A DNA stretch of 64,000 nucleotides. Origin: Dipteris shenzhenensis. Lineage: Eukaryota; Polypodiophyta; Polypodiopsida; Gleicheniales. Positions 43,346 to 55,961 of this stretch are shown here, in pieces (the first letter of the stretch is position 1; the number at the start of each line of letters is the position of its first letter). The position numbers and the translations under genes are program-made. The notes under the pieces were generated by a model. The model saw nothing but the letters and a program-made list of their open reading frames with translations. It did not search any database and was not told the origin of the DNA. Where the stretch lies: NCBI GenBank assembly GCA_047967505.1, contig CM106540.1. One strand, written 5' to 3'.

Positions 43346-46300
43346 TGCATGCTATTTAAAAAGACACATTGTTGTTTGAAGGTTTCCTGCCATTCCACAA
43401 GTGTGTACTAAAGCTAAGCATACTTCAGGACAGGGCAAGACTCCATGCTGATAAATAACTTGATAGATGTATCATGCTGTCTGGCCCTTTTGCTGCATGT
43501 AATTATTCAAATCCTCCATGATATTGTCTGGCCTTTTACTGCATGTAATTCTTCAATCCTCATAATATTTGATAGGTCTTCGTTTATCCAAATGGAGACG
43601 AGTCTTAGAACCTGACTTTTTCATAGGCATCCCTGAAGGATATTAAGAATATCACCTTTTTTCTCAAAATTCACGAGTTTTCAAGCGAATCTATCTCGTA
43701 GTGTTTTTTGAAAGAAGGAGCATCTCTGATTGCAGTAGGCATATGATATTACCCAACTATTAAACGGAGATACATGGAAAGCCTAAACACTATGCATCTT
43801 GATCTATCGGCCTTGCTACGAGGCTGCAATGTCGTTGCCATTGCTAAAGTTCAATGAATTCAGGGGTAAGGTGCAGCATGAAAACTCTTCGTTTCACGTA
43901 GATAAAATGAATGTAAACATGCACACCAAGTCTGAGCCAAGATCTTGTTACTGTAACATGGGGGACAAAGAAGGTTGCCGCCAAATTTGTAGTAAGTGAA
44001 CTCTATAGCAACAAACGACAATGAGACCAAGTCGTAGACAAACATAAAGCCTAGCTTCTCCCTGATGATGACCAGGGCTCTCAACTGCAGACGCAAGAAA
44101 GGGAAGAGATGACTACAATGTGGCAAGCTTGGAAAGGATACATTTCGGCAATGCACTCCTCAAAAAGCCAGCATCAAATAGGGGATGAAGTTCTGAATTT
44201 GAGTACAATTTGTAAATTTGTCTGACAAGCCGTAACACGCATTTAGTAACTTAAAAAGACGATCATTGTGGGAGGTTGGAGTGGAGTCGTGGATATCTAG
44301 GCAGCAAGAATGTGTCCATAGGAAACAGATCCAAAAGCAAAGCTAGTTAGAGTTGCATTTTTGCGTACCAAAGGAGATTGGTGGACGAATTTGGGAGCGA
44401 GAAATCTGCAGACTTGCCAGTACTTGTGCTCACGAGCGCATGCGACTAACCTTCTCGTGGCACTTTTGTCAATCGATGCCCGAAAGATGGAGAGACAAGT
44501 CCTACAGTTTGCAAAGAGAAACCACACGACGTGTATTTTTTTGTGGACTATAAAACCTGGCTCGATTCACAAAAAACACAAGAAAGATTATGGCGAAAAT
44601 AAAGTTTTGTTCGCTAATATTAAATTGTATGTATAAGGCTTTGCTTGCCGATCCCAGGATTCGAGCCCGCGATCTGGTTTGTCCCTTCGGATAGAAGAAT
44701 AACTAGGAATTTAAATTATATTATGTGCTGCGGAGCCCCTCTCAATCTGATAGTCTACCCTTTTGACTCATGCTCCATGGATTGGGTGCTTCACATAAAA
44801 CTATCCTACAAAGCTAATCTCATTAATCACTAAGGGCAGAGCCACAAAGAACTCACAACAGGGCCGGAAAACGTCTAACAAAGACTCCCCCTCCCAACTC
44901 GAGAAAGTGGAATTAAAAACAACCTCTGTGTTATTGGTTAAATATCTATAAGAGAACCACTTCCCAAAAAAGCTTTGTATGAAGGATTCATGACCTCCTA
45001 GAAGAGAACTTCTTTACCAGAAGCGTTGTGATCTCCCAAAGGCTGAGATTGATCCTTTAAAAGGCCACTTTGAAATTGAATCCATAGAAAATACAAGCAT
45101 GGTGGTTGACATGGATGCACATTATCATTTTTGAATTCTCTTACTAGAGGTGCCAATTTAAAGATCAAGGGACACTTCCATCTCATTGCTATTTCAATTC
45201 CTCCCTCACAAAGGTATCGTCCATCGAGAAGAACATATACTAACTCTTATGACCATGTCATACCACTATCATCTATAATATATTAAGAAGACTAAACGGT
45301 TATGACCATGGAATGAATATTGATCGTCAAAATTAGATCAAAGTGTTTGGTACCCTTTGATGCATTTATTGTGTGCGCGGAGTTACCATTTGGCTTCTTC
45401 TAAGACCAAATCCTCAACTTTGCCCACTGTGTGACATTTCTTAACTCCTCGCCAGTGTGATCTGCGATCTTAGCTAGATTCATTGCTAGCTTAGATAGAT
45501 TCATTGTTGCTAGCAGGGCCTTATCATCAACAAATGATGACCAAAGATGGTTTCAAGGAGTGGAACAAGGATGGATCACTAAGTCTGATTTTACTTTGTC
45601 CATTCTCATCCAATAAGATCTCAAGAGCTTGCTTGCTTTGATCATAAGTGCATTCCGATGGCCATGGACCATTCATATTTCAACCATTTGATTGTGCGAA
45701 AATTGAGAAGAGGGTGGGAGTAACTTGTGATGCTCATCACATGAAAGACCTAAGATCAAATGGGCTGAGCGTATCCTCATTCCTTATTCAGTGAACGAAC
45801 TTTGGAAGATGCAAAAGTACCAGAAGCTAAAGAGGTAAGAAATACTCATGTGATGATGGTCATTGCCAAAATCTAATTAAAATGTGTCTGTTCGATCGAC
45901 TCAAGCTCATCATCAATTATGCGGCTGACAACTCAATTTCCAAGTAAACTATATCAATTGTCATGCCACTTCTAGTATCCCCGGATATCTTGCTGAGCTG
46001 AATGAACTTTGATCTTCCAATAGCTTGTTTGCTTGCACGATAGCAATGGAAAAGTCCCCAGTAGCTTATCGTTTAAGATATTTGTGCAAAGGAGGGTGCC
46101 CTGCTGATGATCGATGACATCAGCGCTAGAGTGCAAGTAGCGCTCCACAAGGCTCCGACACATTGATAGTAACTTTGTCATTCAAAGACTTGGAATACAA
46201 TTGAATTCAACTCACATTCTGGTGTTGCCTGGACATTTCAAGGAGTCTCTTATATCAGTCTTAAGGAATATGCTAGAATGGATTCAGTGGCCTTCCTCGA

Positions 46301-49190
46301 TACAAAATCGAATTCTGATCAGCCCCAACAATCCGTGTATACTAGAAGTCACCTCGCCTTTTCTCTCCTTAGACAGGAAAACCCTCATAAAATCATCTGA
46401 CCTCTTGGAAGGTCAAGAATGGAACTGCTTGTAGCCAATGCAAGAAAAGGGTAAATAGAAATTTCTCATTATGTGGGATGGACTGTTTGAGATTCTCAAT
46501 TGTACAAGATTTTGAAGATGTAAAATATTACAGTCCATGATTGGCATTACTTGGCACTGCTGTCATAATTGAGGCTATCGCAACAATCAAGGCGATAACA
46601 TTGGGTGGATACACTTTACAAATCCCCATAGCTATCTTGGAGCAATTTGGTGCCAAAGTATACTCGCATTGAGTGCAAGTGGTTGTGAATGGATCAAGAT
46701 ATTGTTTGTGTGGATGGCTTCCTTGTTCTTGAACTAGCTATTGTATGGATGAGAGAGAGAGAGAGAGGGGGGGAGAGAGAGAGAGAGAGAGAGAGACACA
46801 CACACACACACACACACACAGAGAGAACTTCCTGTGGCTTTGCCATGGGTAAACGGCTATAGTCAAACTTTGGCTTCCAAATCTCAAAAGTGGGTGCTTC
46901 TCCATGCATACAGCACGCAGGCGAATGTTTGGCTCACAATGTAGTACAAGTGAATTCCTAGAGAATGGATTGGAGGATGCATTTGCATTGGCTTGTGCAG
47001 CAGGTGCAAATGATCTTCCCACAAAGGTGTGTGCTCCTATGACTCTTTCCTCTTCTTTAATCCATGCATCTTCTCCTATAATTAATTGAATCTTCTCATG
47101 ATTAAGCAAAGACAATTACGGAGATGGACTTTTTAATCATGGGTACCCTCGCAGCACAAATTGTGACATTGGTGGCACAGAAACCTTGACCATGCTACAA
47201 GCTCTAATATAATGATTGCAAGTGTGATGGAGTTTAACCTCACAGTGTTCGTGGGGATCCTACCTGTAGATGTCCGATATCTAAATGTATGTGCTGCAAA
47301 TTGGAATTTCTAATTGTAAATGTCTCCAGAATTTGCATTTGTAAATGAAATGCCAAACACAATGAGCTTTTAAACCATCGACGTTCAATGCGATAAATTC
47401 CTATGTGTTGCAAAGCCAATGAGATTACCGATTAGGAATTCTAATCTATAGTTTGTCGGGTCTAAAAGCTCACTTCAAACTCTGCCAGACCTTGTACTTT
47501 AGCTTTGGAGAGACACACCTTCGTGTCGAGGATCGCTAATGTGGGAATTCTTCATCGTGATTATTGTTGCAAGTACATGAAGGTCATTTTTGCAAACGAG
47601 TAACATCCTACAACCTAACAAGGAATAGGATTGATATTGACACCGATCTTTGCATAGCAATCTGGCCTGTGTTCTCTTCTTTGTGAGATGTCCGTTTCTA
47701 AGATCAACTACTTATGCTATTATGACTAAGGGTGCCCCACAAACGAGTTTGCATGAATGAGCATTCAAAGTAGCAATCATAACAATCTTATCGAGTGTTG
47801 CACTTCCTAGATTTGTAATCCTCCAGATTGATAGATATGCACATGATGATATCCCAACTAACCACCTTTTCATGATGCGAACTATTGTTGCTCCTCTGGT
47901 TCAGTAGCAATCGGGCTACTTTTGGAATAGTGGAGTGAAGGTACATGGAGAGAGTACAATTAGGGTTAGCTGGGACATCATCATTTGCGGATTGATAGAG
48001 GTAAATGTCTCTAGATTCATAGATCTGCACATGAGACAAGTACTAGACTTCTTGGGAGGGAGAAGAAAGGGGAAGAGCACTCTCTACAAGGTTAATCCAT
48101 GATTATAGTAAACAATTTTCTCAATTAATTTATAGAGCTCCGGATTTTGAATAATGTTTATGAGGATAATGAGGAGTTAAGAGATCAATTGCCCAATATT
48201 TGACAATAAATTGTAGTGAGGGTGATGAGGAATGCCTTTTGGGCAGCTTGATGGGCACACCCAACAGATTTGTTCTAGATTATAAGTAGCTGCATCGAGG
48301 TCCTCCACCTTGAAGTTGATCAGGAGGCAAAAGAGTAGGAGTATGCATTCCAATGAAACTATCAATTAGAATGCTCAATAATATTCTTTCTTCTATCATG
48401 ATAGTCCTACTCTGTGGTTGAGATTTGACAGAAATGCCACTCATGGCTAGCTACGGGTTGCACACTAGTATCCATGATAAACAAACCAAGTTTCCATCAT
48501 TTCTTCAAATCGCAAAAGAGATATAGCTAGAAGATTGTGAGTCAATCATAGCCTTCTGTAAAAATCTTGGTACTTGGTAATAGCTTACATTAATGAAAAG
48601 CAGCTTGCAATGCTGCACCAACTCATACATTTGAGAGTGGTCAACCACATCTATCTCACATCTTGTTGCAAGTATATAAATGGCTTGACAAAGCATAGGT
48701 TTCATGATCGGATAACTAGCTAGTTGAGATCCTTGTCACCCTCCTTGAAGTTACCTTCATAAACATGGCATTTAGGTCAAGTCAACCCAAAGCTAGTAAG
48801 CTATTGCAAAATATTCTAGCAAAAAAGAAAGTTGCCTCAAAAATCTATCTTGTATCAAGAACAAATCCCATGGATTTTGTAAGGCTGGATTTAGGATTTT
48901 CATATCCACCTCATGGTAATATCTTGGAAGATATATATTTCTCAATGGAGGAATAATATGGCTTAGGAAATCTCCACAAAGGATTGCAAAACAAGACATA
49001 GGCTTCCACAACCCTCCATTTTCTTTATAGCAATGGCTTGTTGAGATGAGGTGTGAGAGGTGTGCCAATGTGTGTGTAATTCCTCCATTGTAGGCAAAAT
49101 ATGGGAGTAGCTGCTCTTGAGGTGGCTTCTGCATCTCAGCTTGTACATCCTCTCAATAACAAATTTCTAGCTCTCTTTTGGTATTTGGTG
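43346..49190. other. AT-rich low-copy stretch without recognised genes
   Basis: Only short ORFs, none with a recognised domain. A weak gypsy-RT-like CAELPFGFF near 45380 may be an ancient remnant. The compound microsatellite at 46749-46826 is annotated separately. Confidence 0.4.
46749..46826. repeat. Compound (GA)n(CA)n microsatellite
   Basis: GA tract interrupted by a G run, then about 11 CA units and a short GA tail. Confidence 0.95.
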
Positions 49191-49536
49191 TCGCTTTGTG
49201 CCTTCGGTTGGAAGCTCTTGCATGCACATGAAAGTGGGAGAACTAGGGCTAGGAGCACGTACAAGAGGGGGTTGGGTTGAGCTCGGAGGTCATTTGGGAG
49301 GGGGGTCGCTCTGCGCACTTTTTGCACGTGCATGAGGGCTCGTGTGAGAATGTTTGAGAGAGCATATAGTATTCACACACTTCTTGAACCATTGTGACGG
49401 GCTCAATGAGCTCTACGAGGTTGGATTTTTCATTGACACCTATTGATTTGTATTTGAAAGCTATTTGGGAAAATCTCAAGGAACCGTTGTGGGCTAGAAG
49501 TGGGATATTTCTCTAAGTGCGGAACATTCACGTAAA
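49191..49536 (+). repeat. Probable LTR preceding a primer site
   Basis: Sequence directly upstream of a TGGTATCAGAGCT primer site at 49537-49549. Left boundary and TATA box were not identified; LTR status is inferred from position only. Confidence 0.4.
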
Positions 49537-51030
49537 ACCTGGTATCAGAGCTAATCTAGGAGCTACTCGCTGTGGGTAGATGGGAGTATCTAGATGCTAG
49601 GGAAGTTCTAGGTGTTGGAAGGTCCCAAGAAAGCAGATTAGGATGCCAATGCACCAGATTGATAAGTCGGGTCATCAAAATTTGCCTGAAGGGTAGGTGG
49701 AAATGGATAAACAAGCTCGTGAATGCAAAAGAAATGGAATGAAGCCCAAGGCCAAAGGGTCCCTGAATGAATAAAGGAGGAAAGAGGGAGTTCTACCTGA
49801 GCTAGAGCTAGAGGTTAATGATGAGAGGGACATGAATCCGAGACAGGGATTTGTGACCACGCATGATTTTGAATATGAACATCAGAGAATGAAAAATGGA
49901 AATCAAGAATATGAACTCCATGGTCACATCTATGCATTATATGATGATGACACAAGACCCATACAAGAAAAGGGATGAACCTAATGACGAGAGGTTTGAG
50001 GATGCTGACAAGGATGAGGATGGCGACGTTGAAACTTAGAAGAGTGAGTTTGGAAAGTACAAGCTGCAACTCTATAAGAAGTACTCCGTGAGAGAGAGTC
50101 TTTGATTTTGAACAAATGGACCCGAAAAATTGATGATTATCTAGAGATGGAAAATGTGCCAGCCACACATCGGGAGTATGCCAATTGAGTGGTGATGTCT
50201 ACAATGCGTTTCTCTCCATAGAGGAGGATGGAGAGGTAAACTCATAGTGCTAATTGAAGGCAAAAATGAAGTCATACTTTGTGCCACACAATGAGAAGTT
50301 CCATATTCGATAGGAATGAAAAAATCTCAAAATGGATGATGGTAAACTAAAAGAGTATTTTAATATGAGCCAACACCTCATTGTCCATATCAAAGCCATG
50401 CACCCTCATAGACTACATGGTTTTCTATTCGGTTTGCACTATTGGGCTTGATGAGAAGTCGAGAGACAAGATCCCAAAGACTTCTTGGATGCCATGCGAA
50501 TAGTTGAAAACATGGTTGACATTGACGAAAGACGGGTTCAGGCACAAGAAGGAAAGTTTGGAGCTGCTAGTGGGGGTAATTGGCAAAATAAACCTCCACC
50601 TTGAGTTGATACAGGGGAAGCAAGCACCAGAACAGAAAGTGGGGCATTGAATTCGATTGGGACTAAGGTGTTCGAGAGGCTTCAAGCACATAAGCTTTAT
50701 GCCAAGCGAGAGAAGTGCGAGTTTGCCATCCAAGAGTTGGAATTTCTGGGTTAAATGCATTTTGTTCCCACAAAAGAACCAATAATCGCCAAGGAGACAA
50801 CACAGTTATACTTTCATCATGTGTTCAAGTACCATGGCTTATCCTTGTCTATTGTGTTGGATCATGATCCTTAGTGATATGTGGCATGTACTTTTCATGA
50901 TAGTAGAAACCCAGCTTTGATTTTCTTCTTCGTACCACCCCAAGACCGATGGGAAAATGGTAAACATGAATTAGACCATAGAGGATTATCTATGCAACTA
51001 TATTCAAGTGGACCATAGAGGATTATCTAT
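49537..51030 (+). pseudogene. Internally deleted Ty3/gypsy remnant
   Basis: After the primer site come gag-like pieces (KAKMKSYFVPHNEKF near 50260, EYFNMSQHLI near 50355, IVENMVDIDERRVQAQ near 50505), then abruptly an RT segment ERLQAHKLYAKREKCEF near 50680 and an integrase piece VFKYHGLSLSIVLDHDP near 50825, followed by an ENGKHELD-like segment near 50950. Protease, most of RT and RNase H are missing. A 37-base tandem duplication lies at 50974-51042. Confidence 0.75.
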
Positions 51031-51289
51031 GCAACTATATTCTAGCTACCCCTGCCCGGAACAAGGAGGTGCATACCAGGAACAAGGAGATGCACACTTC
51101 TGGGCCACGAAGAGTGCATGTGCCTTGCACTTTTCAGCTCCACATCCATAGGAAATAGCAATGCAAACGACCACCACAAAAGGAATACAGCTCAAACTCA
51201 AGGAGATTGTTCCCCAAATAATTCGAAGAAAAGGCTTCTCGGCAACATTCAAGGTTGTCGTGGGGTGTCTTGTGGAAGCCTAGCATCAT

Positions 51290-51478
51290 CACTCCAGGTT
51301 TTGAGCCTAGTCTACGAGGCTCAAACCCTAAATAGGTGAAGGTGTGAGGGTGCTCGGGGAGTTTGAGCCCCAAATCACTCGAGCCTAAGAGTGGCAAGGC
51401 GTCAACTCACTCGTCACTCCAGGTTTTAAGCCTAGTCTACGAGGCTCGAACCCTAAATAGGTGAAGGTGTGAGGGTGG
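51290..51478. repeat. Direct repeat pair, ~64 bp
   Basis: Two copies (51290-51355 and 51415-51478) of a cactccaggtttt...aggtgtgagggtg block, 125 bases apart. The spacer contains the left inverted-repeat arm of the following element. Confidence 0.85.
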
Positions 51479-52384
51479 ACGATGTAACTACGTATGAAAG
51501 CAGAGAAATCTTGTTGTTCTTTCAAGGGGAGAGGGAGGTGGGTGGAGGAAACAATGAAGGTCGAGGTGAGGAGGGAGGGAGGGAGGGAGGGAGGAGATGT
51601 CCATGGCAGGGCAGGAAGGAGAAGGAGGAGATGGAGATGGAGAATGTGTCTATGGTGGAAGCTATCTCCCTTGAGATTTTGCAAGAAATGAAATGATGGA
51701 AGTTAGGAAATGTGGCATCAGTTGAACTTCACAAAAGAAATAAAAAGTATTAAAGTTTATTTAAATCATTTAACACGTGGCTCAATGAGAGGCCAGATTT
51801 TCATTTCATTCCACAATGCTACCTGCCTAAAAATGTAGTGGGTCTCAGCAATGACTCACGTGTCATGGGGTAGTTGAAGATATGCCAATGAAGTCTCCAC
51901 TCCCGGCTACTCCTTGTGGGAGCAAGGCATAGCACGAGTCGTCCGCAAGTGTCACTCAAGCAGCCTCCGGATTGTTGCAATGTGGTTTCACGCCAGGAAG
52001 AGGGAAGGGGAACAGGGGAGGGGAGAGGGAGAAGGAGCAGAGAGGGAGAAGGAGGGGAGAAGGAGGGAGGAGGAAGGGAAGAATACTCTCTTGGAAGAGA
52101 AGAAGGAGCTTGTATTCAAACTTGTGCAAACAACAATGAAGACCAAAGTCAAACATTTGATCTTTTATACATGTCACCTTTTGAAGGGAGGCCTAGGGTG
52201 CCAAGGCATATTGCTATTCTTACCGACTCTCCCTACTAGCAGAAATAGCGCTTGTGTTAACCATATTAAAGTGCTTGGGACAAGCCTGGCATTAGGAGGT
52301 GATCCTAACCGGTTCCCAAATAGCGCTTGTGTTAGCCTTGCCACTCCTAGGCTCAAGTGATTTGGGGCTCAAACTCCCTGAGCA
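51351..52384. mobile_element. Candidate DNA element with 50-bp terminal inverted repeats
   Basis: The arm at 51351-51400 (TGCTCGGGGAGTTTGAGCCC...) and that at 52335-52384 are inverted and match at 47 of 50 positions. The 1,034-bp interval has no transposase-like ORF; it holds purine-rich simple sequence. No clear target duplication was seen. It may be a non-autonomous DNA transposon, or the arms may be two inverted fragments of another repeat. Confidence 0.5.
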
Positions 52385-52973
52385 CAGCATAAGCATCACC
52401 ACCACCAGTTGAGGAACTCCACGAGAACCGAATTCCACCCCATGAAGAGTTACACAAGAACCTCCTATTAGGGATGGACACTCGAAGGTAATGGCACTGC
52501 TCTAATCACACAAGCAGTGGCTAGCCCCATAGATAGATTCACGAAAGATCGTCTCTCCAAGGAAGTCAGATCTCGCAACAACCAAGTGTAACACGAAGGT
52601 GCCTCTAGCCTCCAAGGTAAGGAACAAGCTAGACGCATACTCTACATGGCTCCTCACTTGCCATGCTACAGTATTGCGCCCACCTCCACCACATTCATCA
52701 TAATCATCATGTCTAAGTCTAGGTGAGTCAGTATGGTAGGCATCTCACTCGACGCACCCGCAGTCCACGAGTCTCTACCAAACACACCACACACACACAC
52801 ACGATTAGCACCAGGTGATTAGAGTTCGTTCTTGCATTTTTACAAGTGTTCATGTTCTTGCATGCTGACCTCACTATCACGTTGTACAACACAAGTGCAC
52901 TCCGTTTAGTCCACATTTCCCCCCACCCCACTCTTCCTTTCTTCTCTTTTCCCAATTTTTACACAGTCACTAC
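52385..52973. other. Non-coding stretch with (CA)n tract
   Basis: No gene recognised. A short (CA)n tract lies at about 52785-52803. Confidence 0.5.
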
Positions 52974-53136
52974 CCATTGACCATCGCTAAACGTTCACCA
53001 TTGACCATCAAAACATTCACCACCGACCGTTGCCAAAGCGTTCACCACTAACCCTTGCCGAAATGTTTGCCGCCGACCGTCGCCAAGCCATTACACCATC
53101 GACAATCGCCGAAAGGTTTGTCGTCGACCGTCGCAA
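52974..53136. repeat. Degenerate ~25-bp minisatellite
   Basis: Six to seven units of a ttcaccaccgaccgtcgccaaa-like sequence with period 24-26 bases; looser copies of ccgaccgt/accatcgcc continue to about 53295. Confidence 0.8.
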
Positions 53137-53536
53137 TCATGATATCCTGCTGGGTCATCGCCATCCAAAACAGCACCGCCCCATTGCCATTTGAGTACCA
53201 CGTCGACCGTGGCCCAAGACACTCCACACCGACCATCGCCACCATCGAGGTTCGCCACCGACTGTTGCCATTAAATTCAGCACCGGCCATCACCATACCA
53301 GTATTCCACTGATCGGGGGGATAGAAATCTATAAAAGCAGGCATACCCCACCAGGTCATGGCCATAGTTGTTACAGTCATCACCATAGCTGTTATAGTAA
53401 AACTCTGTCAAAATTTATCCAAAAGTCTGACAGTTTCCTGCCCACTTCCTCTACATCCCCACCAGCAAATTGATGTCCTCTTGTTCTTCCTCATCCACGG
53501 ATTTCTTTGTCAGTCAACTTCCCCTCCTGTTTGCCA

Positions 53537-55083
53537 TGGAATATGAAGATGACTTCTATGAGTTCAAAGTTGACCTGGGTCTCCACCCTCGCCCTAGAGG
53601 CCACTGGCCCATCAGATTCTTAGAGTACTCCTTTGACCACGATTCGAATGCCAACCAAAATACCCATGGAGGACTTACAGGATGAAGACACCTCCACCAG
53701 ACAAGCTATTCAAGAAGAGCTAGCTGTAGCAGGCACGCTCCCCACAAGAATACGAAAGCGCACCTCGACGCCAACCACAGGCGAGTACAAGATCATGCAT
53801 TCACAAGCGCACTCACCATTGGGAGAAGCATGGCTCCAAGAGCTAGATGCTTGTGTGATCCACTCACACTTTGCTTACGAGGGTCAGGACTATATCCTCC
53901 ACTACCACACAACAGTAGTATATGCCACTCTCTAGGACTCGACAGTTGTGGAGGCACTTAACTTTGCAGGCTTGGGAAGAGTAGTAGCCCATTTCCCATG
54001 CCACCTTGACACGACACTGCTAGCAGAATTCCTCAAGACATAAGATAGCAACACCAACATTGGTGTCCTACGTGACACAACCAGCAATCCCCACCACTAG
54101 CAAATCAATCAAGACACGGTGCGGGCAGTATTCAACCTACCAGTGGTGGCAGAGAAATACTCCAAGCAAAAAAAGAAGCTCGACTCCTTAAAGACGGTCT
54201 GTCACTATGACCACCACAAGTGCAGAGATTGCATCTAGTTCACCACCATCCACAAGCCCAAGGTAGAGTGCCTAGCAAGAGCCCTACAATGGCTCACTCA
54301 AGTGAAGCACATGGACCATAATCAATCCGTTGTGCCCATTATCTTGCTGAAAATGGTGAACTTCCAGGAGATGAATTGGGCTGACTACTATTGCAGCCAG
54401 ATGAGAGATGATCTCAGCACCCATGGGGATGTCATCAGCAATCCCATGTTGTACATGCCAGTCCTCTATTACCTAAAAAGTTAGCATCTGCCAGTCGGCT
54501 TCGCCTTGCCAAGAAATCTGCCACTAGTCCCATACAGACCGAGAATGAAGAGATAGAAACATGGCCCAAGAGAGTGAGGACAACGCCAAGTGCCACTCTG
54601 GTCACTCAAGTGCAGCCAGAAACAAGTCAGCCACTCAACCAATATAAGGAAAGCTAGTTGCATGAATTCATGCAATGACAACTATGCCTGCAGTGCTCAG
54701 GTCCTAAAGATTAGGGCAAACAGGTGCAAGGAGCACCTATTCTCATTAGAGACCTCCAAGGCGATGACACCATTGATATTGGCCTTCATACAGGAGCGGA
54801 AACTGTGTCGACCACCCCCATAGCTCCTTTCATCTTAGTCTCCACCACCCCTCAGGAGACAGCATCCTTCGCCACACTGGCACCTCTTCCACACCATGGG
54901 TAGGAGGCCATACAATTTTGTAGTGCATCCCAGTATAGGGCAACAGGATGCTATAGCCACATGATGGCAGAACAGTTGTCACATGCAGACGTTTGGGATA
55001 TGAATCTCTTTGAAGCCATGGCACAACTACCACAAGTTGCCCGCATGATCTCACAGAGGAGGCAGGAGCAAGCCTCACAACTC
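53537..55083 (+). pseudogene. Decayed transposon-like coding region, 5' part (split by Copia-3)
   Basis: Plus-strand coding-like sequence with stops and frame changes. It begins MEYEDDFYEFKVDLGLHP at 53537, switches frame (ATRQAIQEELAVAG-like part near 53690), and includes EALNFAGLGRVVAHFPCHL near 53960, TVRAVFNLPVVAEKY near 54120 and ARALQWLTQVKHMDHNQ near 54280. The layout (VxHFPCHxD..., then INQDTVRAVFNLP) recalls the putative plant transposon protein domain found in many plant gag-like ORFs; that is a tentative reading. The last part, 54920-55083 (ending QRRQEQASQL), is an open frame that continues in frame after Copia-3 at 60579. Confidence 0.5.
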
Positions 55084-55370
55084 TGTTGAGATATCAAGCT
55101 CTACCCCCGATATATCTCCTGGATGACTATCATTTATGTCACCGCCTATGTTAGTTGTATTCGTGGTGTAGTTAGACTACCACGTATGTTTTTGGTTTGG
55201 GTTCACATATGAACCACGTATTCTAGGGTTTGACATATAGGGTATTTCCCTCTTCTATTGTATGTTTGTTGTAGTGTGCAAAAGTGAAGAAAGGCTTCAC
55301 CCTCCAACCTTGTGTCCTCTCTCTTTTAAGCTGCACTTGAGTCTCCTATCTCTCTCCCTCATTCTTTACA
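55084..55370 (+). repeat. Copia-3 5' LTR
   Basis: 287 bp, TGTTGAGATATC...ATTCTTTACA. Contains two accacgta segments with ACGT cores. No canonical TATA box stands out. Confidence 0.97.
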
Positions 55371-55383
55371 TGGTATCAGAGCC
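55371..55383 (+). promoter_or_regulatory. Copia-3 primer binding site
   Basis: TGGTATCAGAGCC immediately after the 5' LTR; initiator tRNA-Met complement. Confidence 0.95.
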
Positions 55384-55961
55384 TTGTTCGTGGTAAGGAG
55401 CTCAAGAAAGCAAGCCAAGTTTGTGGTGTCCTGGTAAGAGGACCAGTGTTGCTTTCCTATTTCGAGTTTGGAAGCAAATCTCTGCAGGTAGCATAGCCAG
55501 AAGTGCAGGAGTGCACTGTTTTAGATTGAGAAGCCCTTCGCGGTGTGGCGAGAGCGCAGTATATGCTGCGGGAGAAGGCAAAGCCCTTGGTGACTTTATT
55601 TTTTTGATTTGAGGCCGTTTCGGGGCCCGTTTTGAAGGCGGAAGTTCTTCGCAGGCACTCAGAAAAAGGCCCTGTTTTTCGCTGTGCGACCACTGTGTGC
55701 GACCACTGCACGGCTAGTCGGTGGAAAGGTGCCACAGAAATTGCATCGTATGCCTGTGTGCAGAGATATTGGGAGTTGCAGATTCATGCCTGTTGCCTGT
55801 TGATGCAAAATCGTCACTAGGAAGTGACTGTGTGGTAAAATACCACTTTCGTCAGTGTTGCGGATCTGCCCCTGTGAGGCTGTTTGCAGAAGTTTTGCTA
55901 TTTGCCCTTGTGAGGCATTTGCTGTGTTTACAGGTTGCTATTGCAATTCGTGATTTGTAAA

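Noticed and set aside
44640-44700. tRNA-like T-loop string (ggattcgagccc)
   Set aside because: Surrounding bases do not form the acceptor or anticodon stems and the B-box spacing is off; not a tRNA or clear SINE.
46201-46434. 77-codon ORF in the low-copy zone
   Set aside because: No recognised domain, no splice context and no homology pattern; not supported as a gene.
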